Part shown: one piece after another, positions 17,572 to 26,163 of the stretch
How positions within the stretch are numbered: the first letter of the stretch is position 1
How the letters are laid out: every line of letters begins with the position of its first letter
NCBI RefSeq assembly: GCF_947492555.1
Contig: NZ_CANLNE010000003.1
Location: 744,001-808,000 of the forward strand
Direction of reading: 5' to 3'
DNA length: 64,000 nt
Source of the DNA: an uncultured Roseobacter sp.
GTDB taxonomy: Bacteria; Pseudomonadota; Alphaproteobacteria; Rhodobacterales; Rhodobacteraceae
The notes under the pieces: model-generated
What the model was told of the DNA's origin: nothing
What the model saw: the letters and a program-made list of their open reading frames with translations, nothing else
Databases searched by the model: none
Program-made: the position numbers and the translations under genes

Positions 17572-18510
17572 ATGACTAAGCAATTGCCCCATGAAAACAC
17601 CCGTCCCTTTTTGACGGATGCCGGGCTTGAGACCTGGCTGCTCTTTCAGCAAGGGTTCGATCTGCCGTATTTTGCATCCTTCGCGCTGTTGAATGACGCC
17701 AAGGGCAGCACGGCGATGACCGAGTATTTCACCGGCTTTCTGGATCTGGCGGCCAAACAGGGCACCGGCTTCGTGCTCGACACCTGCACCTGGCGGGCCA
17801 ACCCTGACTGGGCGGCGCGCATGGGCCACGATCTTGTGGCGCTGGAAGAAATCAATGCGCAGGCGGTATCCTTTGCGGCAGCGCTGCGCGCACAGCGGGC
17901 GGAAAATGCGGATGTGCTGATCAACGGTGTCGTCGGGCCGCGCGGAGACGGTTACGATCCGGCAACCGTGATGTCGGTCGTGGAGGCGCGCGCCTACCAT
18001 CAGTTCCAGGTGGATGCGCTGAGCCGCAGCGGGGCCGATCTGGTGTCTGCCATTACCATGACCAATACACCGGAGGCCATCGGCGTGGCGAATGCAGCGG
18101 CCAAGGCGGGCATTCCCTGCGTCGTCAGCTTTACGGTCGAGACGGATGGCAAGCTGCCCACCGGGCAACATCTGTCCGAGGCCATTGCCGAGACGGACGC
18201 GCAAAGCGAGGTGCGCCCTGCCTACTATATGATCAACTGTGCGCATCCGGATCACTTCCGCGATGTACTGGGGGACGGGAGCTGGACCGACCGGATTTGC
18301 GGGCTGCGGGCCAATGCGTCGCGCATGTCGCACGCCGAGCTTGACGCCTGCGAGGAGCTGGACGACGGCGATCCGCAGGAATTGGGCAGCCTTTATGCCG
18401 ATCTGCGGCGCTATCTGCCGCGGTTGAACGTCTTTGGCGGCTGCTGCGGGACCGACTTGCGCCACGTGAGCAGCATTTGCCACGCGGTGCATGCGCCGCA
18501 GGTCGCCTGA
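17572..18510 (+). CDS. Homocysteine S-methyltransferase family protein
   Basis: 312 residues from ATG 17572, which has GGAG eight bases upstream; a TTG at 17560 is less likely. The fold is the zinc-dependent Hcy-methyltransferase barrel. The zinc ligands are visible as the Cys in MINCAHP (about residue 222) and the Cys pair in FGGCCGTD near residue 293; the N-terminal DAGLET motif is typical. Members transfer a methyl group from S-methylmethionine, SAM or a betaine to homocysteine. There is no cobalamin domain. It is divergent from the SARP-hydrolase, which may regulate it. Confidence 0.9.
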   Translation: MTKQLPHENTRPFLTDAGLETWLLFQQGFDLPYFASFALLNDAKGSTAMTEYFTGFLDLAAKQGTGFVLDTCTWRANPDWAARMGHDLVALEEINAQAVSFAAALRAQRAENADVLINGVVGPRGDGYDPATVMSVVEARAYHQFQVDALSRSGADLVSAITMTNTPEAIGVANAAAKAGIPCVVSFTVETDGKLPTGQHLSEAIAETDAQSEVRPAYYMINCAHPDHFRDVLGDGSWTDRICGLRANASRMSHAELDACEELDDGDPQELGSLYADLRRYLPRLNVFGGCCGTDLRHVSSICHAVHAPQVA

Positions 18511-18574
18511 GCCACATCACTGGTATTGCACGGACACCGGCGCGGGATTGAGAGGACCTCGCCGGAGATATCGG

Positions 18575-18610
18575 GCAGCGGGGTGCATTTCCCCCGCTGC
18601 ACCCTCTCAT
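18575..18610 (+). terminator. Intrinsic terminator after the homocysteine methyltransferase gene
   Basis: GCAGCGGGG (18575-18583) pairs with CCCCGCTGC (18592-18600) over an eight-base loop, followed by a pyrimidine-rich stretch ending near TTTTTG. It separates the methyltransferase gene from the secreted protein gene downstream. Confidence 0.65.
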
Positions 18611-18635
18611 TTTTGTTTAACGATTGGATAAGACG

Positions 18636-19205
18636 ATGATGAAATCTGTTTTTCTGGGTGCGGTGTTGGCCCTGGCAACGCCATTGGCTGCGATGGCGGC
18701 AGAGCCGATCACCCGTTTCGATGTGGCGGAGGATCACACCCGGTTCGCCTTTGCCCCCGCACCGGTGCACGAAAGCGGCATGCCCGCCCATGGCAACCCT
18801 TTTGTGACCCAGGGCTACATCTATCCTGCGGGCACGCTGAAAGACGGAATGGACGGGGTCCTCGCGGATGGCAGCCCGGCCTTCCCCGAGCTTGTCCTGG
18901 GCACATGGACCTGTGACGGCTGGTTCGTGGGCGAGGGGGGCGATGCCACGACGGGCGTCTGGCTTGTCAGCCGCCAGATCCTGCAGTTCACCTCCGGCGA
19001 TGTAATCATCACGCAGGGCACCGAACTTGCAGATGTTGGCGTTGCAAATACCCGTCCCATCACCGCCGCCACCGGTGCCTTTGACGGTGCGGGTGAAGTG
19101 ATGGAGCAAACGCTTCTGGGCTTCAACACGCATATGGGGGTGCAGACGCGCCTTGTCATTCCCGAGGATGATTACGCCGCCCAATACCGGTTTTTCGAAG
19201 ACTGA
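18636..19205 (+). CDS. Secreted protein of unknown function, possible beta-barrel fold
   Basis: 189 residues from ATG 18636 (a second ATG follows at once). A signal peptide is clear: MMKS, hydrophobic core, then AAMAAEP with cleavage near residue 22. The mature part is rich in glycine, threonine and alternating hydrophobics (GTWTCDGWFVGEGG, TGAFDGAGEVMEQT). This recalls dirigent/allene-oxide-cyclase-like or lipocalin-like barrels, but I cannot assign a family with confidence. It stands alone between a terminator and an acetyltransferase gene. Confidence 0.82.
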   Translation: MMKSVFLGAVLALATPLAAMAAEPITRFDVAEDHTRFAFAPAPVHESGMPAHGNPFVTQGYIYPAGTLKDGMDGVLADGSPAFPELVLGTWTCDGWFVGEGGDATTGVWLVSRQILQFTSGDVIITQGTELADVGVANTRPITAATGAFDGAGEVMEQTLLGFNTHMGVQTRLVIPEDDYAAQYRFFED

Positions 19206-19285
19206 TTTTTCAACATTTGCCGTCCCTGTCGCGCGTTTTTGTGGGCGCGTGGTGGGGCATGGCACTCTTTCAAAAGGAACACTTC

Positions 19286-19882
19286 ATGACAATGCATCAC
19301 ACTGAAGGTCTGGCCTTTCGCGCAGCCCAGCCGGATGACGCGGATCATCTGGCCAATTTCGCCGTTCTGGCCAGCAAGGGCCTCTCTGAAATCACCTGGG
19401 AAGACCTGCGGGAGGGGGATGAGACGGCGTTGGACGTTGGCCGCCGCCGCGCCCGGCAAACCACGGGTGGATTTTCCTACCGCAATGCGGATGTGGCCGT
19501 GCGGTCAGGCGCGGTCATCTCGGCCATCATCTCCTACGCCATCGAACAGAGCGGGCCCGTGGATACGTCCGGCGTGCCCGAGATATTCCACCCCCTGATC
19601 GAGCTGGAAGAGCAGGCGGCGCCAAGCTGGTACGTGAACATCCTCGCCACCTATCCGAACGCGCGCGGGCTGGGGGCGGCATCTGCCCTCATGGCGGGGG
19701 TAGAGACGCGCGCGAAGAAGCAGGGGCACAGCCGGATGAGCATCATTGTTGACGCGGTAAATCCGGCCATGAAACTCTACGAACATCTGGGCTATGCAGA
19801 GGTGAGCCGTGCCGCCTTTGCCCAGCCTGGGCCGGATGATCCTGAAGGGTTCTGGGTGCTGATGATCAAGAAACTTCGCTAG
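19286..19882 (+). CDS. GNAT family N-acetyltransferase
   Basis: 198 residues from ATG 19286, which has AAAGGAA just upstream. The acetyl-CoA loop region reads LATYPNARGLGAASALM (about 110-126), the GNAT motif A with a variant of R/Q-x-x-G-x-G/A. Motif B is around VDAVNPAMKLYEHLGY, the usual N-x-x-A-x-x-x-Y-x-x-x-G-F/Y ending. The substrate is unknown. It is a single gene with no evident partner. Confidence 0.87.
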   Translation: MTMHHTEGLAFRAAQPDDADHLANFAVLASKGLSEITWEDLREGDETALDVGRRRARQTTGGFSYRNADVAVRSGAVISAIISYAIEQSGPVDTSGVPEIFHPLIELEEQAAPSWYVNILATYPNARGLGAASALMAGVETRAKKQGHSRMSIIVDAVNPAMKLYEHLGYAEVSRAAFAQPGPDDPEGFWVLMIKKLR

Positions 19883-20071
19883 GCCCGCCACCCACCGGGC
19901 GGCAGGACGGGTCAAGACATCCCGGCCTGCCGTTCGCCCGTCTGGGATCAGGGTGAAAACGGTTCGTTCTGCCTGTGCCCGGGCAAGACATTTCGCGTGC
20001 GTTTCAAAACCGATGGCGTTTGCGGAAAGCCGCGCTAAGTGAATGAGCAACCAAGAATACCAGGGATCGAT

Positions 20072-21058
20072 ATGAGCGGAAAACCCAGTGTTGCGATCAT
20101 CGGCGCGGGCCTCAGTGGCTTGCGTCTTGCACAGCGGTTGACGCCTGTGATGCAGGTAACAGTCTTTGAGAAGTCACGCGGGCTGGGCGGTCGCATGTCC
20201 ACCCGTCGGAAGGATGGGTTCGCGTTCGACCACGGGGCGCAATATTTCACCGCACGCAGTGCGGATTTCGAGGCCTTTCTGCGCCCTTATCTGGAAAACG
20301 GCACAGTGCAGATGTGGGCGCCACGCCTTGCACAGCTGGCCAGTGCAGAGGTGCCGCCGCGCTGGACCGCGCCGCGCTATGTTGCGATGCCCGGCATGAC
20401 AGGCCTGGCAAAAGCCATGGCGGCCGAGCTGACTGTGCACCGCGCCGTTCAAGTGGACCGGCTGGTCCGGTCCGGCGATCAGTGGCAGGTGCTGGACGCG
20501 GAAGAGACCGATCTGGGCTGGTTCGATTGGGTGATCAGCACGGCACCATCCTCGCAGACCGCCCGCCTGATGCCGCCCGCGTTCGCCGGTCACCCCTCAC
20601 TTGAAGCCGCGGTGATGCAAGGGTGTTATAGCCTGATGCTGGGGTTTGACACGCCGCAGGTGCTGGACTGGGATGCCGCGTGGGTGGGGCAAGATCCGCT
20701 GGCCTGGATTGCCGTGAATACCTCGAAACCCGGGCGTCCCGCCCAGTACTGCATCGTGGCACAGACCAGTAACCGCTGGGCAGACACCAATCTGGAACGA
20801 GATCAGGACACTGTCCGCGCAGAGCTGATTTCTGCGGTCGAGGCGGTCACCGGACTTGCGGCATCGACCGCCGCTTACATCAGCCTGCACCGCTGGCGCT
20901 ATGCCAGTGTGGCTGCGGCCTCAGGCGCACCTTACCTGATTGATCGTGACAACCGACTCGCCGCTGCAGGAGACTGGTGCGGCGCAGGCAAGGTCGAGGC
21001 AGCATTTGACAGCGCCTCCGCCCTCGCAGACGCGCTGGAGCTCAGCCTGTCGGGATGA
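20072..21058 (+). CDS. FAD-dependent amine oxidase-like oxidoreductase (renalase-like)
   Basis: 328 residues from ATG 20072, preceded by AGGGATCG; a GTG at 20039 would add 11 residues. The dinucleotide-binding motif VAIIGAGLSGLRLAQRL is at the N-terminus, with FEKSRGLGGRMSTRR following, which is the pattern of renalase/amine-oxidase type proteins. The C-terminal FAD motif is near AAAGDWCGAGKVEAAF. The length of about 330 residues fits bacterial renalase-like enzymes that oxidise isomeric nicotinamide dinucleotides; the substrate here is unproven. Its 3' end overlaps the convergent TauE/SafE gene by 17 bases. Confidence 0.88.
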   Translation: MSGKPSVAIIGAGLSGLRLAQRLTPVMQVTVFEKSRGLGGRMSTRRKDGFAFDHGAQYFTARSADFEAFLRPYLENGTVQMWAPRLAQLASAEVPPRWTAPRYVAMPGMTGLAKAMAAELTVHRAVQVDRLVRSGDQWQVLDAEETDLGWFDWVISTAPSSQTARLMPPAFAGHPSLEAAVMQGCYSLMLGFDTPQVLDWDAAWVGQDPLAWIAVNTSKPGRPAQYCIVAQTSNRWADTNLERDQDTVRAELISAVEAVTGLAASTAAYISLHRWRYASVAAASGAPYLIDRDNRLAAAGDWCGAGKVEAAFDSASALADALELSLSG

Positions 21059-21803
21059 GCAGTGCTGCGCCCCCGGCATAGATCAGCCGCAAAGCCAGCA
21101 GGGTCAGGATCACGTTCAGGATGCGTTTGAAACGGGCCTCGTCAATGCGCATGAGAACCGAGCGCCCGACAATCGTGCCTAAGAACCCGGCGAGAATCAG
21201 CAGGGCGATAAAGCCCGCCCATTGCGTGAAGGCAAAGCCCAGCAGGCCAAAAGCGATGGTTTTCAGCAGATGTTGCGCGGTCATCATCGCCGCATGGGTG
21301 CCGACATGAGCGACCCGGTCGAGGTCCAGCGTTTTCACGAAGGCCGCGACAAACGGGCCTGTGCCGCCGACAAACATGGTCAGAAAGCTCGAAAAGGCAC
21401 CGGTGACAGCGGACGAACGCTGCATCAATGCCGGGATCGGCAGGAAAACGGTCCACAGGATGAAGGCCCCGACCGTGATCTGCAAGATACCGGCATCGAG
21501 CTGCACGACAACGCTGCTTGCCAGCGCAATGCCGATCACGGCACCGATGAGAAAGGAGATCAGGGCGCTTCGGTGAATATGCCTGAAAAACAAGATCGTA
21601 CGGCCCGCATTTGATCCAAGTTGGACAAGCCCATGCACTGGGATAATGGCGGGCACAGGCAGCAGTGTGGCCAGAACCGCCAGCATGACAGCACCACCGC
21701 CGATCCCAAAGGCCGCCGTGATCAGGGAGCTGAAAAAACTGACCGCGATGGTAGCCGTTGCAATGGGCCAGCCGAGACCGGCGTGCATCAGATCAGCGAG
21801 CAT
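21042..21803 (-). CDS. TSUP family permease (TauE/SafE)
   Basis: 253 residues with about eight hydrophobic segments. The repeated TauE/SafE signature is visible as AAFGIGGGAVMLAVL in the first half and FVGGTGPFVAAF in the second. These inner-membrane proteins export sulfite or sulfoacetate, or move other small anions. No sulfonate-degrading gene is adjacent, so the substrate is open. It is convergent with the FAD oxidoreductase. Confidence 0.88.
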   Translation of the reverse strand: MLADLMHAGLGWPIATATIAVSFFSSLITAAFGIGGGAVMLAVLATLLPVPAIIPVHGLVQLGSNAGRTILFFRHIHRSALISFLIGAVIGIALASSVVVQLDAGILQITVGAFILWTVFLPIPALMQRSSAVTGAFSSFLTMFVGGTGPFVAAFVKTLDLDRVAHVGTHAAMMTAQHLLKTIAFGLLGFAFTQWAGFIALLILAGFLGTIVGRSVLMRIDEARFKRILNVILTLLALRLIYAGGAALLIPTG

Positions 21804-21883
21804 TCTGGGGTACGGTCGCTGACCGGCGCGCTGTGGTAGATCGTTGATAAAACATGAGGTATTTCTTGCAATACATTGATATA

Positions 21884-22570
21884 TTAAACAACTTTTACAT
21901 TCATCTGTCCCAGGCCCTCAATCGCGAGTTCCATGTCATCGTCTTTCTGAACAGGCCCTACGCCGGCAGGGGTGCCCGACAGGATGACGTCGCCTGCCGC
22001 CAATTCGAAATAGTCAGACAGGTAGGAGATCATTTCCGGCACCTTCCAGATCAGTTGGTTCAGATCACCTTCCTGTCGCAGCGCGCCATTTACCCGCAGG
22101 GTGATCGCACCGTGATCGGGGTGTCCGACGTCCGCGACGGGATGCACCGGACCAATGGGTGCGGAGCGTTCAAACGCCTTGCCGATTTCCCACGGGCGCC
22201 CGGCCTTCTTCATCTCGCCCTGGCGGTCCCGGCGCGTCATGTCCAGCGCCAGGGCGTAGCCAAAGATGTGGTTCAGCGCCTCGGAGACGGGGATTTCCGT
22301 GCCGCCCGACTGCAGCATCACCGCCAGTTCCGCTTCGTGATGCACGTCAGAGGATTGCGCCGGGTAGGGAAACTCCCCGCTGGGGTCAAGATTGTCGGGG
22401 TTCTTTTGAAAGAAGAACGGTGCCTCGCGGTCAGGGTCATGGCCCATTTCGATGGCATGGGCGGCGTAGTTCCGACCGATGCAATAGACCCGGCGCACGG
22501 GGTACAGCGCGCTGCTGCCCGCAACCGGCAAGGCGATGATTTTTGGGGCATCTATGACATAGTCAGGCAT
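21884..22570 (-). CDS. Fumarylacetoacetate hydrolase family protein
   Basis: 228 residues, ATG at 22570 with GGAGAAAGA before it. The compact FAH fold is recognised by YCIGRNYAAHAIEMG, the metal-binding HHEAELAVML (His-Glu...Glu), the central FGYALALDMTRRDRQ and the C-terminal SGTPAGVGPV. Short single-domain members are acylpyruvate hydrolases, oxaloacetate decarboxylases or 2-keto-acid hydratases. The gene stands alone and divergent from the acyl-CoA synthetase. Confidence 0.92.
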   Translation of the reverse strand: MPDYVIDAPKIIALPVAGSSALYPVRRVYCIGRNYAAHAIEMGHDPDREAPFFFQKNPDNLDPSGEFPYPAQSSDVHHEAELAVMLQSGGTEIPVSEALNHIFGYALALDMTRRDRQGEMKKAGRPWEIGKAFERSAPIGPVHPVADVGHPDHGAITLRVNGALRQEGDLNQLIWKVPEMISYLSDYFELAAGDVILSGTPAGVGPVQKDDDMELAIEGLGQMNVKVV

Positions 22571-22792
22571 TCTTTCTCCACCGCTTCTGATCCGGTTGTC
22601 TGACCATACCGCAATTGAAGCCGGGCGAAACCACTCTCTTGAGCGCGGGTGAAAGAGGCACAGACGAAGGGTTTTGCCCGCGCCCGCCGCGGCCTATAAG
22701 ACGGGTACTGGGACGGAAACGATATGAGATTTCCAGCGGTTGGTCCCGACATAGGTCCCGCGCAGTCGGGGCATGACAATAAGGACGGCACG

Positions 22793-24322
22793 ATGCATTC
22801 AACGATGAAATCAATGCTGCGCGATCATCCGGCGGAGGCCTTGGCCTTTGGCGCGCCGGGCAGGCCGTGGATGACCTACGGCGGATTGCGGGAGCTGTCG
22901 CAAGAGGTTGCTGACGCCCTGCATGCGATGGGCATCGGGGTTGAGGACCGGGTGGCCATAGTGTTGCCGAACGGGCCCGAAATGGCCGCCGCCTTTGTTA
23001 CGATTGCACAGGTCGCCACTACTGCGCCGCTGAACCCGGCCTACCGCGAAGAAGAATATGACTTCTACCTCTCGGACCTGAATGCCAAGGCGCTTGTAGT
23101 TGCCGAAGACGAGGAGGGGCCGGCCGTGGCAGCCGCGACCAAGGCGGGGATGTCCATTGTTCGGCTCTGCGTCCCTGAGGGGGCGGCGGCGGGCTATTTC
23201 TCGCTGCAGTCGGAGGCGTCCGGGGCGGCAGACACGCGGGAACCGGACGCGGAGGATGTGGCGCTGATCCTGCATACCTCCGGCACCACTTCACGGCCCA
23301 AGATCGTGCCCTTGAGCCAGGCGAATGTCGCGGCCTCGGCGCATCACGTGGGGGCCTCGCTGGACCTTTCTCCTGCGGATCGGTGCCTGAACGTAATGCC
23401 GCTTTTCCATATTCACGGGCTGATTGCTGCGGTGACGGCCTCGCTGGCTGCCGGGGCGTCGATCTGGTGCGCGCCGGGGTTTGACGCTCTGCGGTTCTTT
23501 GGCTGGATGAAGGATGCGGAACCCACATGGTACACAGCGGTGCCCACGATGCATCAGGCGATCCTGACCCGCGCCCCGCGCAACGCCGAGGTGATTGCGC
23601 AGGGCCGGTTGCGCTTTCTGCGCTCTTCGTCCGCGTCACTGCCTGCACAGGTCATGCGCGCGCTGGAAGAGACATTCGGTGCACCGGTGATCGAAGGCTA
23701 CGGCATGACAGAGGCGGCCCACCAGATGGCGTCGAACCCGCTGGGCGCGGGTCGGCAGAAGTCCGGCTCGGTTGGCGTGGCCGCAGGGCCGATGGTGCGG
23801 ATTGCCCATGAGGCCGAGGATCACCTCATGGAGGGGACCGGCGAGGTGGTGATTTCCGGCCCCAATGTCACGCCCGGCTATGAGAGCAACCCGGAGGCCA
23901 ATGCCAAAAGCTTTTTCGAGGCTGAGGGGCATCGCTGGTTCCGCACCGGCGATCAGGGTGCTTTTGATGCGGAGGGGTATCTGCACCTGACCGGGCGGCT
24001 GAAAGAGATCATCAACCGGGGTGGTGAAAAGATCAGCCCGCTGGAGGTGGACGGCGTTCTGATGGATCACCCGGCGGTGGCGCAGGTGGTGACCTTCGCC
24101 TTGCCGCATCCCAAGCTGGGGGAGGAGGTTGCCGCTGCCGTGGTGCTGCGCGAGGGGCAGAAGGCCAGCGCGCAGGATATCCGCGATTTTGCCGCCACCC
24201 GTATTGCCGATTTCAAAGTGCCACGTCGCGTGATCGTGATGGAAGAGATTCCGAAAGGGGCCACCGGCAAGATGCAGCGGATCGGTCTGGCAGAGAAGCT
24301 CGGGCTGGTGGAGGGGGCCTGA
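22793..24322 (+). CDS. AMP-binding acyl-CoA synthetase, possibly oxalate-CoA ligase-like
   Basis: 509 residues from ATG 22793, preceded by AAGGA; upstream in-frame codons are poor starts. The P-loop motif is LHTSGTTSRPKIVPLS, the second motif is GYGMTEAAHQM, and the adenylate motif is WFRTGDQGAFDAEGYL, with the catalytic lysine in KGATGKMQR. The SGTTSRPK spelling and the MPLFHIHGL stretch resemble the Pcs60/AAE3 oxalyl-CoA synthetase group more than long-chain FadD, but the substrate is not certain. It activates a carboxylate by way of an acyl-adenylate. Confidence 0.9.
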   Translation: MHSTMKSMLRDHPAEALAFGAPGRPWMTYGGLRELSQEVADALHAMGIGVEDRVAIVLPNGPEMAAAFVTIAQVATTAPLNPAYREEEYDFYLSDLNAKALVVAEDEEGPAVAAATKAGMSIVRLCVPEGAAAGYFSLQSEASGAADTREPDAEDVALILHTSGTTSRPKIVPLSQANVAASAHHVGASLDLSPADRCLNVMPLFHIHGLIAAVTASLAAGASIWCAPGFDALRFFGWMKDAEPTWYTAVPTMHQAILTRAPRNAEVIAQGRLRFLRSSSASLPAQVMRALEETFGAPVIEGYGMTEAAHQMASNPLGAGRQKSGSVGVAAGPMVRIAHEAEDHLMEGTGEVVISGPNVTPGYESNPEANAKSFFEAEGHRWFRTGDQGAFDAEGYLHLTGRLKEIINRGGEKISPLEVDGVLMDHPAVAQVVTFALPHPKLGEEVAAAVVLREGQKASAQDIRDFAATRIADFKVPRRVIVMEEIPKGATGKMQRIGLAEKLGLVEGA

Positions 24323-24391
24323 GATGTTCCTTTTCAAGCATGAAGTTTTCTGCGCAACGCGCTGCTACAGAATAGAAAAAGAGATGTTTCA

Positions 24392-25366
24392 ATGAAAATA
24401 TGCATCTTTGGGGCCGGGGCGATTGGCGGTTACATGGGGGTCAAGCTGGCGCAGGCCGGGGCGGATGTCAGCCTGGTGGCGCGGGGCCCGCATCTTGCCG
24501 CAATGCAGCAGAACGGTCTGACGCTGATTGAGGACGGGCAGGAAACTACGGTGCCGGTCACCGCCAGTGACGATGCAAACACGCTGGGGCCGCAGGACTA
24601 TGTGATCGTCACGCTCAAGGCGCATTCCGTGCCCGCCGTTGTGCCCATGATGCAGCCGCTGATTGCCGATCACACGACGATTGTCAGCGGTGTGAATGGC
24701 GTGCCCTGGTGGTATTTCCACAAGATCGGCGGACCGCTGGAAGGCACGCGGGTGCAGAGCGTCGATCCCGGAGATGCGCAGTGGAACGGCTTTGGTCCGG
24801 ACAGGGTGCTGGGCTGCGTGGTCTATCCGGCGGCGGAGGTCAGCGCGCCGGGCACGGTTCGCCACAGTGAGGGCAATCGCTTTTCGCTGGGAGAGCCGGA
24901 TGGGTCGAAATCCGACCGGGCGCAAGCGCTCTCCAAGGCGCTGATGGCAGCGGGGCTGAAAGCACCGGTGCGGCCCCGGTTGCGCGATGAGATTTGGGTC
25001 AAGCTCTGGGGCAACCTGTCGTTCAACCCGATCTCGGCGTTGACCCATGCCACGCTGGATGTGCTCTGCACGGATCCCGGCACGCGGGCCGTGGCGCGCG
25101 GTATGATGATCGAGGCGCAGCAGATCGGGGAAGCGTTGGGCGTGAAATTCCCCATCGACGTGGAGCGGCGGATTGATGGCGGCGCGGCGGTTGGTGCGCA
25201 CCGGACCTCGATGCTGCAGGATCTGGACGCGGGCCGCCCGATGGAGATCGACGCGCTGGTCAAATCCGTTCAGGAGCTGGGACAGATCACGAGAGTACCG
25301 ACCCCCACCATTGATACGGTGCTGGCGCTGATCCAATTGCGGGGCCGGACGGCGGGCCTTTACTGA
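24392..25366 (+). CDS. Ketopantoate reductase family protein (2-dehydropantoate 2-reductase)
   Basis: 324 residues. The N-terminal NADP-binding motif is IFGAGAIGGYMGVKLAQAG. The catalytic lysine lies in DEIWVKLWGNLSFNP (about residue 207), and the helical C-terminal domain includes TSMLQDLDAGRPMEIDAL, a PanE signature. In the pantothenate pathway PanE reduces ketopantoate to pantoate; alphaproteobacterial genomes often hold several paralogues, so this one may act on another 2-keto acid. It follows the acyl-CoA synthetase by 69 bases. Confidence 0.9.
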   Translation: MKICIFGAGAIGGYMGVKLAQAGADVSLVARGPHLAAMQQNGLTLIEDGQETTVPVTASDDANTLGPQDYVIVTLKAHSVPAVVPMMQPLIADHTTIVSGVNGVPWWYFHKIGGPLEGTRVQSVDPGDAQWNGFGPDRVLGCVVYPAAEVSAPGTVRHSEGNRFSLGEPDGSKSDRAQALSKALMAAGLKAPVRPRLRDEIWVKLWGNLSFNPISALTHATLDVLCTDPGTRAVARGMMIEAQQIGEALGVKFPIDVERRIDGGAAVGAHRTSMLQDLDAGRPMEIDALVKSVQELGQITRVPTPTIDTVLALIQLRGRTAGLY

Positions 25367-25482
25367 CATCCCCTGCGGTTTTGAGACAGGGCGCGCATTG
25401 CGCCCTAACGCCGCAGCGGGTTTCTGACCTTGCGCATCCCGTTGTTTGCGCCATCTGATGGGGGGAGAGTTTCGCGGGACGC

Positions 25483-26163
25483 ATGATGGTATTGAAGATC
25501 GCCAATCTGGCAAAACGATACGCTGAGGGCGGCGAAGCCGTCCTGAAAGATGTCTCCTTCGACATGGCAGCGGGAGAGACCCTCGCCCTCGAAGGGGAAT
25601 CGGGCAGTGGCAAAAGCACGCTCTTGCATCTTGTGGCCGGGCTGGACCGGGTCAGCGGCGGTCGGATCGAGGTGGATGGCGCGGATATCACCGGCTATTC
25701 CGATGCCCAGTCGGCGCAGATGCGGCGCCGGGTCGTGGGGTTGATCTTCCAGCAGTTCAACCTGATCCCCAGCCTGACAGTCGAGAGTAACATCGCCTTT
25801 CACGCACGTCTGGCCGACCGGCACGATGCGGAATGGGCGGCGCATCTGGCGCAGGTCATCGGTTTGGATGCGCATTTGCAGAAATATCCGGAGGCCCTAT
25901 CGGGTGGACAACAGCAGCGGGTCGCGATCGCCCGCGCCCTGGCCGCGCGCCCCCGGTTGCTGCTGGCGGATGAACCCACCGGAAATCTGGATGAAACGAC
26001 GGCGGATGCGGTGCTCAAACTGATGCTGGAGACTGCTGCCGAAGCGGGCACGGCGCTGTTGATGGTCACCCATTCCCCGCGTCAGGCCGCCCGCATGCAG
26101 CGCCGCTTGACCCTGTCCCACGGCAAGGTGCATGCAGCGTCGCCCGCGAGGCATGTGTCGTGA
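25483..26163 (+). CDS. ABC transporter ATP-binding protein, LolD/MacB type
   Basis: 226 residues. Walker A is EGESGSGKSTLLHLVAGL, the signature is LSGGQQQRVAIARAL and Walker B is LLLADEPTGNLDE, all intact and in the spelling of the MacB/LolD group. It partners the FtsX-type permease that follows, whose GTG start overlaps its stop (GTGA). Start codons at 25483 and 25486 are both ATG. These pumps move substrates out of the inner membrane by mechanotransmission rather than through a channel. Confidence 0.92.
   Translation: MMVLKIANLAKRYAEGGEAVLKDVSFDMAAGETLALEGESGSGKSTLLHLVAGLDRVSGGRIEVDGADITGYSDAQSAQMRRRVVGLIFQQFNLIPSLTVESNIAFHARLADRHDAEWAAHLAQVIGLDAHLQKYPEALSGGQQQRVAIARALAARPRLLLADEPTGNLDETTADAVLKLMLETAAEAGTALLMVTHSPRQAARMQRRLTLSHGKVHAASPARHVS

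Noticed and set aside
19883-19910. GC-rich hairpin after the acetyltransferase gene
   Set aside because: Only five clean pairs and no T-run; too weak to call a terminator.
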